Part shown: piece by piece, positions 24,171 through 35,530 of the stretch
How positions within the stretch are numbered: position 1 is the first letter of the stretch
How the letters are laid out: each line of letters starts with the position of its first letter
Origin: Episyrphus balteatus
Lineage: Eukaryota; Arthropoda; Insecta; Diptera; Syrphidae
Reading direction: 5' to 3'
DNA: 64,000 bases
Assembly: GCF_945859705.1 (NCBI RefSeq)
Contig: NC_079134.1
Location: 161,421,718 to 161,485,717, forward strand
Made by a program: the position numbers and the translations under genes
Notes under the pieces: generated by a model
The model's input: only the letters and a program-made list of their open reading frames with translations
Database searches by the model: none
Told to the model about the DNA's origin: nothing

Positions 24171-25458
24171 TTCTGATTTCTAAATCAACTGTTTTGATAT
24201 GCTTCAAGTCATTCATTAATGGAAAAAGTTTCTTAAAAAAAATTGAATTCCATGAAGTGGTTGCATTTTAAACAAGGCGTTTAATTGGAATAAAGTAGGT
24301 ACTCAAAATTGTGGAAAGCAGGGAAGTGAACTGTGAGAACATTTTCTCAAAGTTTGATCAAAATCAAAAACGATTTAGATTTTTCGATTGCACATCTTCA
24401 AATTGAATGCCCCATAAGTAAAATAAATTTTTACATGCAAACCAATTTTCCCAAAGTTGGCAATAATAATCTAGTCCATTTTCCTATCTATCAGATTATT
24501 GTATAAAGGACTTTCCGCACTATAGGGACCTCATTTTTGTGTTTTATTTATAGCATTTCTAGCCGAGTGACACAAGAGCTGGCGATGGCGGTTTTATGCG
24601 ATTGCTTTTGAAGTATAAAGCTAGAGTAAAAAGGAAAATAAAATAGGAAGTCCTTTCTCTTTGTATGTGCATATACGTATATTGACCGACAACACACCCT
24701 ATATCTTTCCATACCCGTACCGTACCCTTACCCACTCACTGTGGGGGATTGATGTAGTTGTACTTTATGTGGTTTAAGGATATTGCATGCGACATGATTA
24801 AATTGATAAGCCCTCAGAGGAGGAAAGGTTTTCTCTATACTCGTCATATATGTTCAATATGTTCATAGATGTATGATGAGAATAAGGATGATGTAGAGAT
24901 AATCTAAGGGATTTGCTTTGGTAATATTTTTCCATTTTCTCCATCATACCTTTACAGATATCGAACATACATACATATCTACACTTGTTTTATTTGCTAG
25001 AAAATACATATACACACACACAATTATGTAGAGATGGATATATTGACAAAAGGACATTTTGCTGGCCGATTGATGTGATAATATTCTGTGCGTTTGTTAA
25101 AGGTTTTACATCAAAACACGTATGTAAATATAGATATGAGTGTTGTATGAGTGTATGTGTGTGTATTTCTGTCCATTGAGGCGCGTTAGTGCTATTAAGG
25201 GATTTGTGAACACATTAGAAAGATCATGTTGTTGCAAGTTAACAGATTGATTGTGTGGTTTTATGGATAGATTAAAAAGAGATTGTTATCCAATGAAGTA
25301 TAAAGCAAGGGGTTTTGCACTTGATTTGATTTATGAAACAAAAGATGAATTAGTTAGGAGGGGAAGAGTGTGAGATGCGAATTATTTGAAAACAAATTAA
25401 AGAAATTAATTTACAAAGGATTTAAATTAAAAGGAATAGAATAGTTTTAAATTAAATC
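24171..25458. other. non-coding; no gene recognised
   Basis: AT-rich with tetranucleotide-like ATAC/TATG runs near 24965-25010 and TGTGTG near 25150. No domain-bearing frame seen. Confidence 0.5.
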
Positions 25459-25560
25459 CTGCCAAACCACCGCCGCAGTGTTGCCGCACGGATTTTTTGA
25501 GATTCGGTCCTCCACCGCACCACAGCCGCACCATGATCAAAAACTCTATTCCTATGGCCA
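25459..25560 (+). mobile_element. fragment of the GCACC/tRNA-Ser element
   Basis: Contains CCACCGCACCACAGCCGCAC and then CATGATCAAAAACTCTATTC. This order matches the left arms of the fuller copies at 39542-40004 and 47385-47905. The tRNA-like core and right arm are missing. Confidence 0.6.
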
Positions 25561-25879
25561 GAACTGAAAGAAATTGTAATGGGACATTGCAGCCACCAGC
25601 TTTCCAATACAAAAAGAATTATCAAAATTGGTTCACTCAGTCCAAAGTTATGAGGTAACAAACACAAAAAATACAGACGATTTGAATACATAATAAAGTC
25701 AATACGATTGCTCTAAGAAAAGTTATTGCTGATTAAAAACAAGAGTGCTTGTTTTTTGACATCAACACGTAAAATATAATCAAAACCCATGTGAAAAACA
25801 TGATACACTGATGAAATTTGAGATTTAGGTTTAAGGTAAAGCAGGGGTAAAGGATTCATAAAGTTCTTAAAAATATTTT

Positions 25880-26640
25880 TTTTTTTTTGTGAAAAGGTGT
25901 TTACCACTGACATAAATGTTGTTAATTTTTCATACTTGGTGAAAAAGTTTTGTTTGTTATAAGAACTAAAAATTTAACGAGTCTGCAAAAATATCTTGAG
26001 TGAAAGGGTGTTTTTTTAAGACATGATGAAATTCGGAATTATTACCATAAAAACTGGGAAAAAATCTTACACCAATGAAAATTAGTACAAATGTTTCATT
26101 TTTAACAGAAACCAAAAATCTAAGCAGTGTGTTATATTTTAGATGAAAGGGTGTTTTTTTTGGGAAATAAGGAAAATCCGCGATAAGTCCGATTAAATCA
26201 ATGGTATAACCTTTTATACCCTTACCCTTACGAAATTTATTAAAAATGTTATTGGGAATTACTAATAAAATAAGTTTAAACATTTTTTCATGTGAAAGGG
26301 TGTTTTTTTTTTCAGGTGTAAAGAAAGATATGGGTATATTTGAAAAAGTGTGTAATACTGGAGTAATACTAGTGGTACTTTATTGAAATTCAGCAATTAT
26401 GTTACATTTGAGATAAGAAACAAGAATCTAAAGTGTCTTCAAGAATATCATGGCTAAAAGGGTATATTTTGAGTGAAAACAAAAATCATGGGTCACCCCA
26501 ATAAAATTTGGTAAAAACGTTGAATTCGGGATAGAAAGCAAGAATAAAGAGTTTAAAAAAAAATTCGGGTGAAAGGGTGTTTTTCGAAGAGACGGCAAAA
26601 TCTGTAACTGCTGCCAAAAAGCCAATGATTCATTTTGTTT
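25880..26640 (+). repeat. degenerate ~110-160-bp tandem repeat
   Basis: A block starting GTGAAAGGGTGTTTTTTT recurs near 25998, 26139, 26290, 26455 (changed to TAAAAGGGTATATTTTG) and 26570, with a weaker start near 25890. Between starts, shared wording such as AAATTTGGTAAAAA and AGAAACAAGAATCTAAAG recurs. An inverted copy of the start lies near 26738-26758. Copies are badly diverged. No coding potential is evident. Confidence 0.6.
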
Positions 26641-28297
26641 TTGGTTTCCATACATAAATTATATTAGCTTTTTGGGGACAATTACAGATTTTACTGTCTC
26701 ATCGAAATTTCACTAGGGTGGCCCATCATGTTTTTTTTTCACTCAAAAAAACACCCTTCCACCCAACTTTTTTGTATAGACTTTTTTGATCCTTGGCCAA
26801 AAAATTTTGTTTGTTTTTTTTCTTCAAAAATGTATTATATTCTTACTCGGGTGAAACAAACAACTTTAAGGCATTTGGGGCCTCGACTTTAGATTTAATT
26901 AGTTTAGAAAGATGATGTAGGTATGTCCTTTTTTTCAAAGAAATTGTCATTTGTATGGCTTCGAAATATTCGAAGCAAAGGGCCTTATAAAAACATCTCA
27001 GTAATAGTAAAAATAGACTCTTATGTTGTGTCAATGAAGATTTACAGAAAAAAAACCTCCCCTCTTGTTAAGTTCTTCCGCCCTTATTTAATTCTGGTCG
27101 AGTAAATTCATTTGAATTGAAGTATTTTTTGCTTTCCATTATTCTAGTTAGCACTTCCTTCCGTCCGCTGGCGCTGCTGTCCCATCAAGTTGTTTTTTTT
27201 TTTTCTAACAAATTAAGAAAAGATCCCTTCCTGGATGGTTAATTCATTCAGTTGCCAATTTATTTTTATATATTTTTTTCTCTCTCTCTCTTTGTCTCTT
27301 CTCCCCCTCTCATTTATATTTGACTACTTTTAAAGTAAAAAAGGACATCAACTAAAAGAGAAGAGAGACTTCTGTGTGCTATTGAAAAATAAATAATGTC
27401 CATCTAGCCTTTTTTTCTGTAATTTTCCATTTTCACAAATAAACTGTATCCCCCTCCAAAAAGAAAAGGGAAAAACAGAGAAAGTTTATCATCACTCGTC
27501 GTTGTCGTCCTCGCTCGTCGCCATTACATTTGGGGCAGTTTTAAGTCCTTGTGAATAAAATTCTGGCACTCAATAACGTGACTCCTTTTCAAACAAAAAA
27601 AATACGAAGAAGTAGAAGAAGCAATACAAATAATACAAAAAACGATAAAAAAAATAAAATAGAAGAAAATTCAAAAGAAATTTTCATTGCAAATGGCAGC
27701 GGAAGTGGGATATTGAAGTTAACAAAAAAAGAAGAGAAGAGAAAAATGTCTGCGGCATAAGGTTGGCAATATGGTTCTCCAAAAAAGTGGGGGTGTTTGC
27801 GCGATGTTATTGAAAAAAAGGTGATTTGATTTTTTTTTGTCGGTTATTATGATGAAGTATGGGAGGGATGATGGTGTGTTGAAATTCAACAAAGGAGATG
27901 GGTTTTTGAAACCCGCCAAAAATTTATTGGATTTTTAAGGTATTGTTTGCTTTGAAGTTTGGATCAAAAGCGATTGGAGTTGATTTTATTGTTGGATTTG
28001 TTGGTTGAGAGTTGTTTTATGTTTTCTTAAAAATTGAATTGGGTAATTCGATTGAGCTGTTGGATGCTGTGACAAGGTTGTCAAATTTGGTGGCGAAATA
28101 TGGTTAATTTTGTTTAGTGTTATTAAAGAACATATTAATTATAATTGGGCCAGTGAGTTAAGAAATTTTAGGTTGTAAGAACTTGAACGGTACTGATAAT
28201 TTTGGAAGTTTTAAATTAACTTTAATAAAAATTTAAAATTTTTTTCCACAATTAACCAATCAAAATGATGAAACACACAATTTGGGAATCTGCAAAC
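26641..28297. other. non-coding; no gene recognised
   Basis: Contains T and CT runs near 27190-27310 and A-rich runs near 27590-27740. Small open frames are low-complexity. No RNA gene or full element identified. Confidence 0.5.
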
Positions 28298-28392
28298 CAG
28301 GCGACTTGTCGCGTTGTCGCTCAGTCGTGTAGTATTTCTGTCGCATTGTCGCCTTATCGCGGTGTCGCCTTGTCAACGTGTCACTTTGTGAC
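28298..28392 (+). repeat. short TTGTCGCC-like repeat
   Basis: A string of imperfect 8-10-base units (TTGTCGCG, TTGTCGCT, TTGTCGCC, GTGTCGCC, GTGTCACT) just upstream of the TATA promoter at 28476. Spacing is irregular. It could be a decayed minisatellite or a cluster of binding sites. Confidence 0.5.
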
Positions 28393-28475
28393 TCTGTAAA
28401 TTGTAATCAATTTTTTAATTAAAACAATAGAACTAAATTTAAATTTTAAATACATCTATGACTAGCAAATTTTGC

Positions 28476-28511
28476 TATAAAAGGGCAACACCAGCGCGAG
28501 ATCATTCAGTT
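28476..28511 (+). promoter_or_regulatory. TATA box plus initiator
   Basis: TATAAAAG starts at 28476 and the arthropod initiator TCAGTT spans 28506-28511, with the predicted start A at 28508. The first T of the TATA box is 32 bases upstream, the standard distance. Such compact promoters are found in arthropod genes and in LTRs. The downstream unit has splice and poly(A) signals in the same orientation. Confidence 0.6.
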
Positions 28512-28586
28512 CGTCTTTGATCGTCGTCGAGTCAACATCGGAGACCAGCTCCAGGAAATTGGTGAGTATAGAATTTAGACTTGTTT

Positions 28587-29351
28587 GGGACACGTCCGGG
28601 ACATGTCCGGGACACGTCCGGGACATGTCCGGGACACGTCCGGGACATGTCCGGGACACGTCCGGGACATGTCCGGGACACGTCCGGGACATGTCCGGGA
28701 CACGTCCGGGACATGTCCGGGACATGTCTGGGACATGTCTGGGACATGTCCGGGACATGTCCGGGACACGTCCGGTACATGTCCGGGACACGTCCGGGAC
28801 ATGTCCGGGACGTGTCCGGGACACGTCCGGGACACGTCCGGGACATGTCTGGGACACGTCCGGGGCATGTCCGGGACACGTTCGGAACATGTCCGGGACA
28901 TGTCCGGGACACGTCCGGGACATGTCCGGGACATGTCCGGGACATGTCCGGGACACATTCGGAACATGTCCGGGACACGTCCTGGACACGTTTGGGACAT
29001 GTCCGGGACACGTCCGGGACATGTCCGGGACAAGTTTGGGACATGTCCGGGACACGTCCGGGACATGTCCGGGACACGTCCGGGACATGTCCGGGACACG
29101 TCCGGGACATGTCCGGGACACGTCCGGGACATGTCCGGACACGTCCGGGACATGTCCGGACACGTCCGGGACATGTCCGGGACACGTCCGGGACATGTCC
29201 GGGACATGTCCGGGACACGTCCGGGACATGTCCGGGACATGTCCGGGACACGTCCGGGACATGTCCGGGACATGTCCGGGACACGTCCGGGACATGTCCG
29301 GGACATGTCCGGGACATGTCCGGGACACGTCCGGGACATGTCCGGGACACG
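28587..29351 (+). repeat. 11-bp satellite B
   Basis: About 765 bp of GGGACATGTCC and GGGACACGTCC units, often alternating to give a 22-bp period. The decamer GGACATGTCC is a perfect palindrome, and GGACACGTCC nearly so. Rare units lack one G (near 29138 and 29158) or carry changes (GTTTGG, CATTCGGAA). It lies within the predicted intron 28562-29451. The same repeat reappears at 32047-32234. Satellite A differs from it at three to four bases of the unit. Confidence 0.97.
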
Positions 29352-29507
29352 GTGTGGAAATAATTTTAAACCCCATTGACGGAGAGGAAAAAGTGGTAGC
29401 TCTCCTTGTTTTTTTTAATCGACACTTTTAAACATTTTGTCTCCTACTCAGATTTTGGGTTAAGAGAACTCGCTCTTAACGTTCCATCTTACGTACCAAT
29501 TTTTATC

Positions 29508-29513
29508 AATAAA
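29508..29513 (+). terminator. poly(A) signal
   Basis: AATAAA downstream of the predicted acceptor, in the same orientation as the TATA/initiator promoter at 28476-28511. Confidence 0.45.
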
Positions 29514-29599
29514 AATTTTAGTAAATTTTTAAAAAGAATTATTCAAAAATTACAATTTTGGTTTTAATTAATTATGTTGGGCCAGCGGCCATTCTCAAT

Positions 29600-29959
29600 A
29601 TGAGTAACTTCAGCGTCGGGGACCAAGTGTCTACCGCGCTTTACGAATGATTGCCTCAGTTTTTAAAATAGGCCGTCCCGCCTTTCAAATCCCGCTTTAC
29701 CATTTAAAAGCGATATGGCATCTTTGCCCCTTTGGCTTCACTTCTTCGCCGTGTACTTATCGGCGGCATCCATTTTGCCAACTGATACATGATATTCTTC
29801 ACCTTACTGAGAGAGAGAACAAGTAGCCGGTAAACCATAGCCGTCCTACTCTCTCTCATAAAGGCGAAGAAAATCAACCTGTCAAAAAGAAAAATTAAGT
29901 GGGGAGTGGGAAAGGGATAAAGAAAGGTAGTTTTTGTTATGTCAAATTTTGACGTAACA
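29600..29959 (-). mobile_element. putative 3' LTR of the Gypsy remnant
   Basis: On the minus strand, downstream of the pol stop, a purine tract (plus 29962-29980, minus AAAGGAGGAAAGGGTGGGG) is followed by TGTTACGTCAAAATTTGACA. A purine tract followed by TG is the usual 3' LTR start. The first 25 bases of the candidate LTR form an inverted repeat. The LTR end is unresolved, and no 5' copy is in the window. Confidence 0.45.
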
Positions 29960-30167
29960 AACCCCACCCTTTCCTCCTTTGGAAATGTGTTTGCTTTTGT
30001 AAGAAAGTAAACCATTTCCTGCGGATGAGATTGGTTCACAACACAACACAGGTGTCCCATTGGCCAAGTATGACCGAAAAATCAAAATAAGTAATAAAAT
30101 TCAAAATTAAAAAAAAAACAAAAAAACTTTACTCTACTTTTGGGACTTTTTTTTTTTTTTTTTTAAC

Positions 30168-32046
30168 TTAATCATTTTCAGAAAATGAGTTGAAAGGCTT
30201 TAGATCCTTTGTGTGCCAAGTGCCACGATCTTTGCCATTATCGTCTTCCAAGACATACGTCCATGGAGACAAACGTTTTCTTATCCGGAATGGCCCGACG
30301 TACTTCGGCGCCAATTTAGCTGCGTAATAGTTTGCTGCATTCGATAAATCGAAGTTTCGTCGCCATACAACGTCATTAGGGAAATATTGAATATCTTTTC
30401 TTCTGAGGTTGTACGCTTCAGCTGATTTCTTTGCCGCTATTTGAAGTTTGACCGCTATGTCGGCTCTTAATCTTTTAAACCTTTCCCCTACATCTCCTAC
30501 CGGTTGTAAACCATTCCCATCTGGGTCCCTAATTGAGATGTTTTCTCTACCACTTGTAGACATCTCTTTACCGAAATTGGCGTAATATGGAGAAACTCCT
30601 AACACTTCGTGTTGCGACGTACGGATTGCACATGCAACTTTCGCTAATTGAGAATCCCACACTCTATGATTCTCAGAAACATAAGCTCTTAAAGTAGTTT
30701 TAATAATCTGGTTAATCCTCTCTGCTGGGTTAGCCTGAGGGTGATAATGTGGAGTAAACCTAATTTTCGAAGAATACTCATCGCAAAGAGATTTTAATTC
30801 CCTACTCCTAAACTGCGGACCGTTGTCACAAATGACAAATTTCGGTACTCCAAAAAGAAGAAAAACATTATCCTCCAATTCTTTGCACACTGCCTTTGCA
30901 GTGGCAGACCTCAAAGCAAATAACAAGGGAAATTTAGTAAGATAGTCTACAACAGTAAGTATATACATAAAGCCCCTAGTGGACTTAGGTAAAGGCCCTA
31001 CTAAATCCACACTTATCATCTCCCACGGCGAAGCAACTCCTATTCTCTCAGTCATAAGACCCGCTGGTTTATCGTTAATTGGTTTCACCTGTTGACAAAT
31101 TGAACATTTCCTAACATAGTTTGCTACATCATTTCTCATTTTTGGCCAGTAATATTTGGCCGCTACTCTCGCGAACGTTTTTCTAACCCCCATATGTCCT
31201 GCTAAAGGACTATCATGACACTCCTGTAAAATATTTTGTCTATCCTTTTTCCCAACTACTAATTTCCATTCATCATTATTTTCATGAACAATTATATGCG
31301 TCGATTTTACGAATTTATAAAGTCGCCCGTTTTCCACCCTCCATGCTGGATAACCTAATGGATTTGATTCTACCGCCAATATCATTTTCCTCACCCAAGG
31401 GTCTAAATCCTCTTCTGAAATTCCAGCCACTACTGGAACCCCCCGAGATAGCATGTCCGGAACGACATGATCCTTTCCCTTACGGTGTATAATTTTAAAA
31501 TCAAATTGCTGTAGCCTAACTGCCCAGCGTGCAAGTCTACCTTGCGGATCCTTCAGGTTATTCAACCAAACGAGTGAGTAATGATCCGTTATAACCGTAA
31601 AATGAACACCTTCAAGATACGGTCGTAACTTTTCAATTGCCCACAAAACTCCTAAACATTCTTTTTCCGTTGTGGAATAATTCCTCTCGTTGCGATTTAA
31701 GGATCGACTTAAATAGCAAATAACTTTTTCTCCATCTTCAAATGTTTGGGTAAGTACGGCGCCGATGCCATAATCAGAAGCGTCAGTTTGAACTACGAAC
31801 GGAAGACTAAAATCGGGACAAGTTAAAATCGGAGCCGTAATTAAATATTCCTTTGCTTTTCTGAAAGCATCTTCACATTCTTGCGTCCAAACAAACTTTT
31901 TATTTTTCTTAAGTAAATCGGTTAAAGGTCTAACTACTGTGGCAAAATTTGGTACGAAGCGTCTGTACCATGAAACAGTCCCTACAAAACTCCTAACTTG
32001 TTTCGAATTTTTCGGTGCAGGTATTTTTACCATACTTTCTACTTTT
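30168..32046 (-). pseudogene. Gypsy-type LTR retrotransposon pol, 5'-truncated
   Basis: About 626 residues of pol on the minus strand. It begins with the last part of the reverse transcriptase/connection (KIPAPKNSKQVRSFVGTVSW). RNase H follows (QTDASDYGIGAVL, then STTEKECLGVLWAIEKLRPY and TDHYSLVWL). The integrase comes next: its zinc finger has H, H and CSIC, and its catalytic core has SVDLVGPLP, ICDNGPQF and NPAERINQ, with the last two acidic residues about 35 apart. A C-terminal integrase tail ends at a stop at 30168. Gag, protease and the reverse transcriptase palm with its YxDD motif are absent. The coding sequence stops at a block of satellite B (32047-32234) that stays in frame. The copy is dead. 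Confidence 0.92.
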
Positions 32047-32234
32047 TCCGGGACACGTCCGGGACATGTCCGGGACACGTCCGGGACATGTCCGGGACAC
32101 GTCCGGGACACGTCCGGGACATGTCCGGGACACGTCCGGGACACGTCCGGGACATGTCCGGGACACGTCCGGGACACGTCCGGGACACGTCCGGGACATG
32201 TCCGGGACACGTCCGGGACATGTCCGGGACACGT
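32047..32234 (+). repeat. 11-bp satellite B block in Gypsy pol
   Basis: About 17 units of GGGACACGTCC/GGGACATGTCC, the same family as 28587-29351. It joins directly to the reverse transcriptase coding sequence on the left and to AT-rich non-coding DNA on the right. No target duplication is visible. Confidence 0.95.
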
Positions 32235-35199
32235 AAAAATATTTTTTTGAACAAATTTTGACAACAATGGTAATGAACCAATTTACATAATTAAACCTGA
32301 AATTGGAATGTTTAGGTATATCCTGTGAGGAGATTTGTTTATTTCCACTAAAATGTCAATTAAAAACTCAAGAGCTGTGAAATCCTTTCTACTCGGCACC
32401 AAAATGTTCAGATGTTAACTTCTACTACCATCATCGGAAGAGGTACTTTGTTTCCATTTATTATTCCAGCACATTTTCGATTTGCTACCATATTCGTTGT
32501 TGGTTGCCGTATTGTCGTTCAACTTTCAATTCCTCATAGCTTGAAGCTTGTCCTTTCATCCGATATATATAATTTTTTTCTTGTATCTCCCATTTTTTTT
32601 TTCCTACCTCCTGGTCCCAGTTTGGCACATTGATTTTAACTTTTTTTGTTTGTGTTTTGTTGTAAAAAATAACTACACTCGCTCCATACTAACTTGAATG
32701 TCGACAACAACAACAACTTTTGAATAAAGTCCCCCCCGTGTTATGTCGTCGACGACTACAACGACGAGGACGACGATGATGAAATGCTTTTTCATTTTGA
32801 TCGATTTTTTCATCCCCATTTTACCGGTCGGTCGGTTGGCTCTAAAGGACGAGGACGAAAAGGACTACCTACAATTTATTTATTTTTTTTTTTTTGTGCT
32901 TTCTTCTTTTATCATCTCTCTCTGTGTGGAAAGTGGAATTATTCAGATGATACTATAAAAGGGGGAGCTGAAAACGATAAAGGAGTTTTTTTTTGCTGTA
33001 GCTTTCTCTAAGGATACACAGACAAAGTAGATATATCTACACCAAAGCCTGCTTAGATAGGATATAAAGGTCCATGCAGAAGGTAGTAGTAGTAGTGGTT
33101 GAGTTTTTTCGATTTATTTTCTTTGTCGTTTTTTTTTTCCTTTTGTTTCCCTCTTATATGGCTAATATTCCTCACAAATCTCGTTAAATATAAATTTATA
33201 TAAAAAAAATTTAAAAAAAAATGTTGAAAGGATAAAGAAAAAAAAGGGAAAAAATAAACTGCCTTATTGAATTTTTCCAAAGGTCTTCTATTTTTTATAT
33301 TTTATTTATTTATTTATTTTTTTTTTATTTTTTACTATACTCAGTGCTTAACATCGATTACATCGATGAATTTATTCAGAAGAGTTGGTAGGAGCTTGTT
33401 TGACGTGTAGTTGTCGTTTTTTTATCCTTTTTTCTTGTTTTTCAGAGTTGTGTTGTGTTCTGTGCAAATCCTTCGTTTTTTTTTATTTGTAGTTGTTTTG
33501 TTTTGCTGTTGTCGCATGTCATTGGATAAGTGAGAAGAACTGTGATGAAATTTTTTTGTATCAATTTTCCACGCGGTTGCAGAGGATATATATATTTTTT
33601 TTTTATCGTAAATCCATCATTTTGACATCAGTGTCCTTATATTTTCATCCTTTTTGTTTTTTTTTTTCTTTTTTGTTTTAATTTGTGAATATTTTTTTTG
33701 TTTTTTTTTTTTTATTTACCAACAAAATTAATGAGAAAGAGGCAAATATTAAATTGGTGAAAATTGGAATGAGTTGTCATCATTGAGAGAGGGTGATAGG
33801 GTATGTTGCAACAAAAAAAAAAAAAAAACATCATTCACTTAAATTTGAGTGTGTTCAATATAATTGAGAGGGGTTGAGATTAAAAATAAAAAAAAAGTAT
33901 GAAAACACAGAGCAATATAACAATTCAATTTTTGATTAAAAGGAAAACTCCAAAAACAAACATGCAATTTGCGAAAATCCTGTTCGGAAAAAAAAATTTA
34001 TGTAGGTAGGTAGTTAAATTTATATATAGTATACTTATATTTTTTTTATTTTAGTGTTAAACAAAGGAATAAATGATTGTAAATTGATCACACAAATTAA
34101 AGAAAAATAATAATACCATAAATGTTGAACTGTTTTTTTTTTTTATAAACTTAAAAGAAGAGTGGATTTTGTTAAAGTTTTTTTGTTGGTTTTGAATAGT
34201 TATGAACAATAAAGGCAGTATTTCTGTTTGTATAAATATTCAACATAATTATCAACTTTTATGTACTAATAACTATTAAACAAAACATTTAATGTATTAA
34301 TTATTATCAATTGCACTCACAACTACTAATAACTAATAAAAATTGTTATTCATCACTTATCTCTTTAGCTTATCACTTATTTATTTTCACTTCCATGACA
34401 AAAAAGAGCAAAAAACTATTATAGATGACAGCCACCTACCTATGTATAGTTTTTTTTTCACAATTTTACTGTTTATTTTTATAATTCACATTTACTGATT
34501 GTGAGAATATTATGTCGCCTTAGAGTTACTAGAACTTATCTCAATTTTTTTATTTTGAGGAAGTCTATTTTTGAAGATTTTGAAAAAAATAAAATTGCAA
34601 CGGATAGGGAAAATTTTTCCTAAAAAACCTTACCATTAAAATTTGGAGTCACAATTGTAAAAGTAACTCTTATGTTAAAGCTTTAGTTTGAACAAATTAG
34701 ATATTTTTAAGGAATTTCATAAATATTATAAAAAAATATTATAAAAAAGTAAAATCTGTTTTTATAATTTATTAAACACCGTATTAAATGGTCTTTTACA
34801 AAGAACCAAGTATGCTTTTTGATTTCTTGTTTAAAAACGAATTTAAAAAAAAATCGAATATCGTTAGAGCTGTGTTTTCAATAAAAAAAAATTATAAAAC
34901 AAAATTTTCTAACATTTTTCCAAAAAAAAGGTGGTATGTAATTTTTAAGAAAATATTATTCAACACATTAAAACAAAATTTCGATAAAATTCATCAACCC
35001 TTTTTCAAAAAAAAAATGATTTATATTTATAAAATATAAGGAAATATATACAAAGTTTATTTTAATCTTTCTTTATAAAAATTTTGGTTGAAATCGGTCG
35101 CTTACAAGAAATTCATAAAAAAAAAAAAAAAAAAACAAACAGTTCTATGGAAGGTACCGTTAACAACTGTACAAAAAATACTGTTTTAATATTTAAAAA
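32235..35199. other. AT-rich non-coding
   Basis: No gene recognised. The upstream half of the Gypsy element is not found here. Features are T/A runs, an ATTT run near 33300, a GAC-rich patch near 32750-32790 and many low-complexity frames. Confidence 0.5.
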
Positions 35200-35530
35200 A
35201 TTTGTCCCGTTATTGCAGTTTTCAAAAAGGAATAAAAGTTTCCAAGATTGAAGTTAGATCGGAAAATAATACAATTTGAGCACAACAAAACATGGTTTTT
35301 CAGAGCAAAATTAAAACAAAATAGAGGCTTTTGTTCAAAGAGAAATAAAAAAACAACAGTTCAAGAAAATGTGTGTGAAAAACCCTAGGGTCAAATCATC
35401 TTATACGTTAACGAGTAACTCGTGAGCGGAATCTGTTTTGTTGCATTCAAATTGTATTATTTTCCGATCTAACTACAACTTTGGAATTTTATATCTTTTT
35501 GAAAACTGCAATGTCGGGATAAGTTTTTAA
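35200..35530. mobile_element. small inverted-repeat (MITE-like) element
   Basis: About 90-base arms face each other. The left arm (about 35200-35290) contains GATCGGAAAATAATACAATT. The right arm (about 35431-35525) contains AATTGTATTATTTTCCGATC. The arms also share TTGCAGTTTTCAAAAAG. The interior is about 140 bases without coding sequence. Exact ends and target duplication are unclear. Confidence 0.6.

Larger units (their letters stand above)
28508..29535 (+). ncRNA. putative spliced transcript unit (LTR or unknown gene)
   Basis: Predicted from signals only. Exon 1 runs from 28508 to 28561. A donor GTGAGT follows at 28562, an acceptor CTCCTACTCAG ends at 29451, exon 2 begins at 29452, and a poly(A) signal AATAAA is at 29508-29513. 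The intron is almost entirely 11-bp satellite B. Exon 1 has no good ATG frame of length. Two readings are possible: an LTR in plus orientation (promoter, R, poly(A) in one repeat), or a small non-coding or unknown gene. No second LTR copy is in the window to prove the first. Nothing shows that it is transcribed. Confidence 0.35.

Noticed and set aside
28462..29431. Overlapping frames of about 250-300 codons over satellite B
   Set aside because: Same arithmetic effect; frames on both strands are equally open and only short unique ends flank them.
29704..30060. 118-codon minus-strand frame
   Set aside because: It lies in the putative LTR region after pol and has no domain; probably a chance frame.
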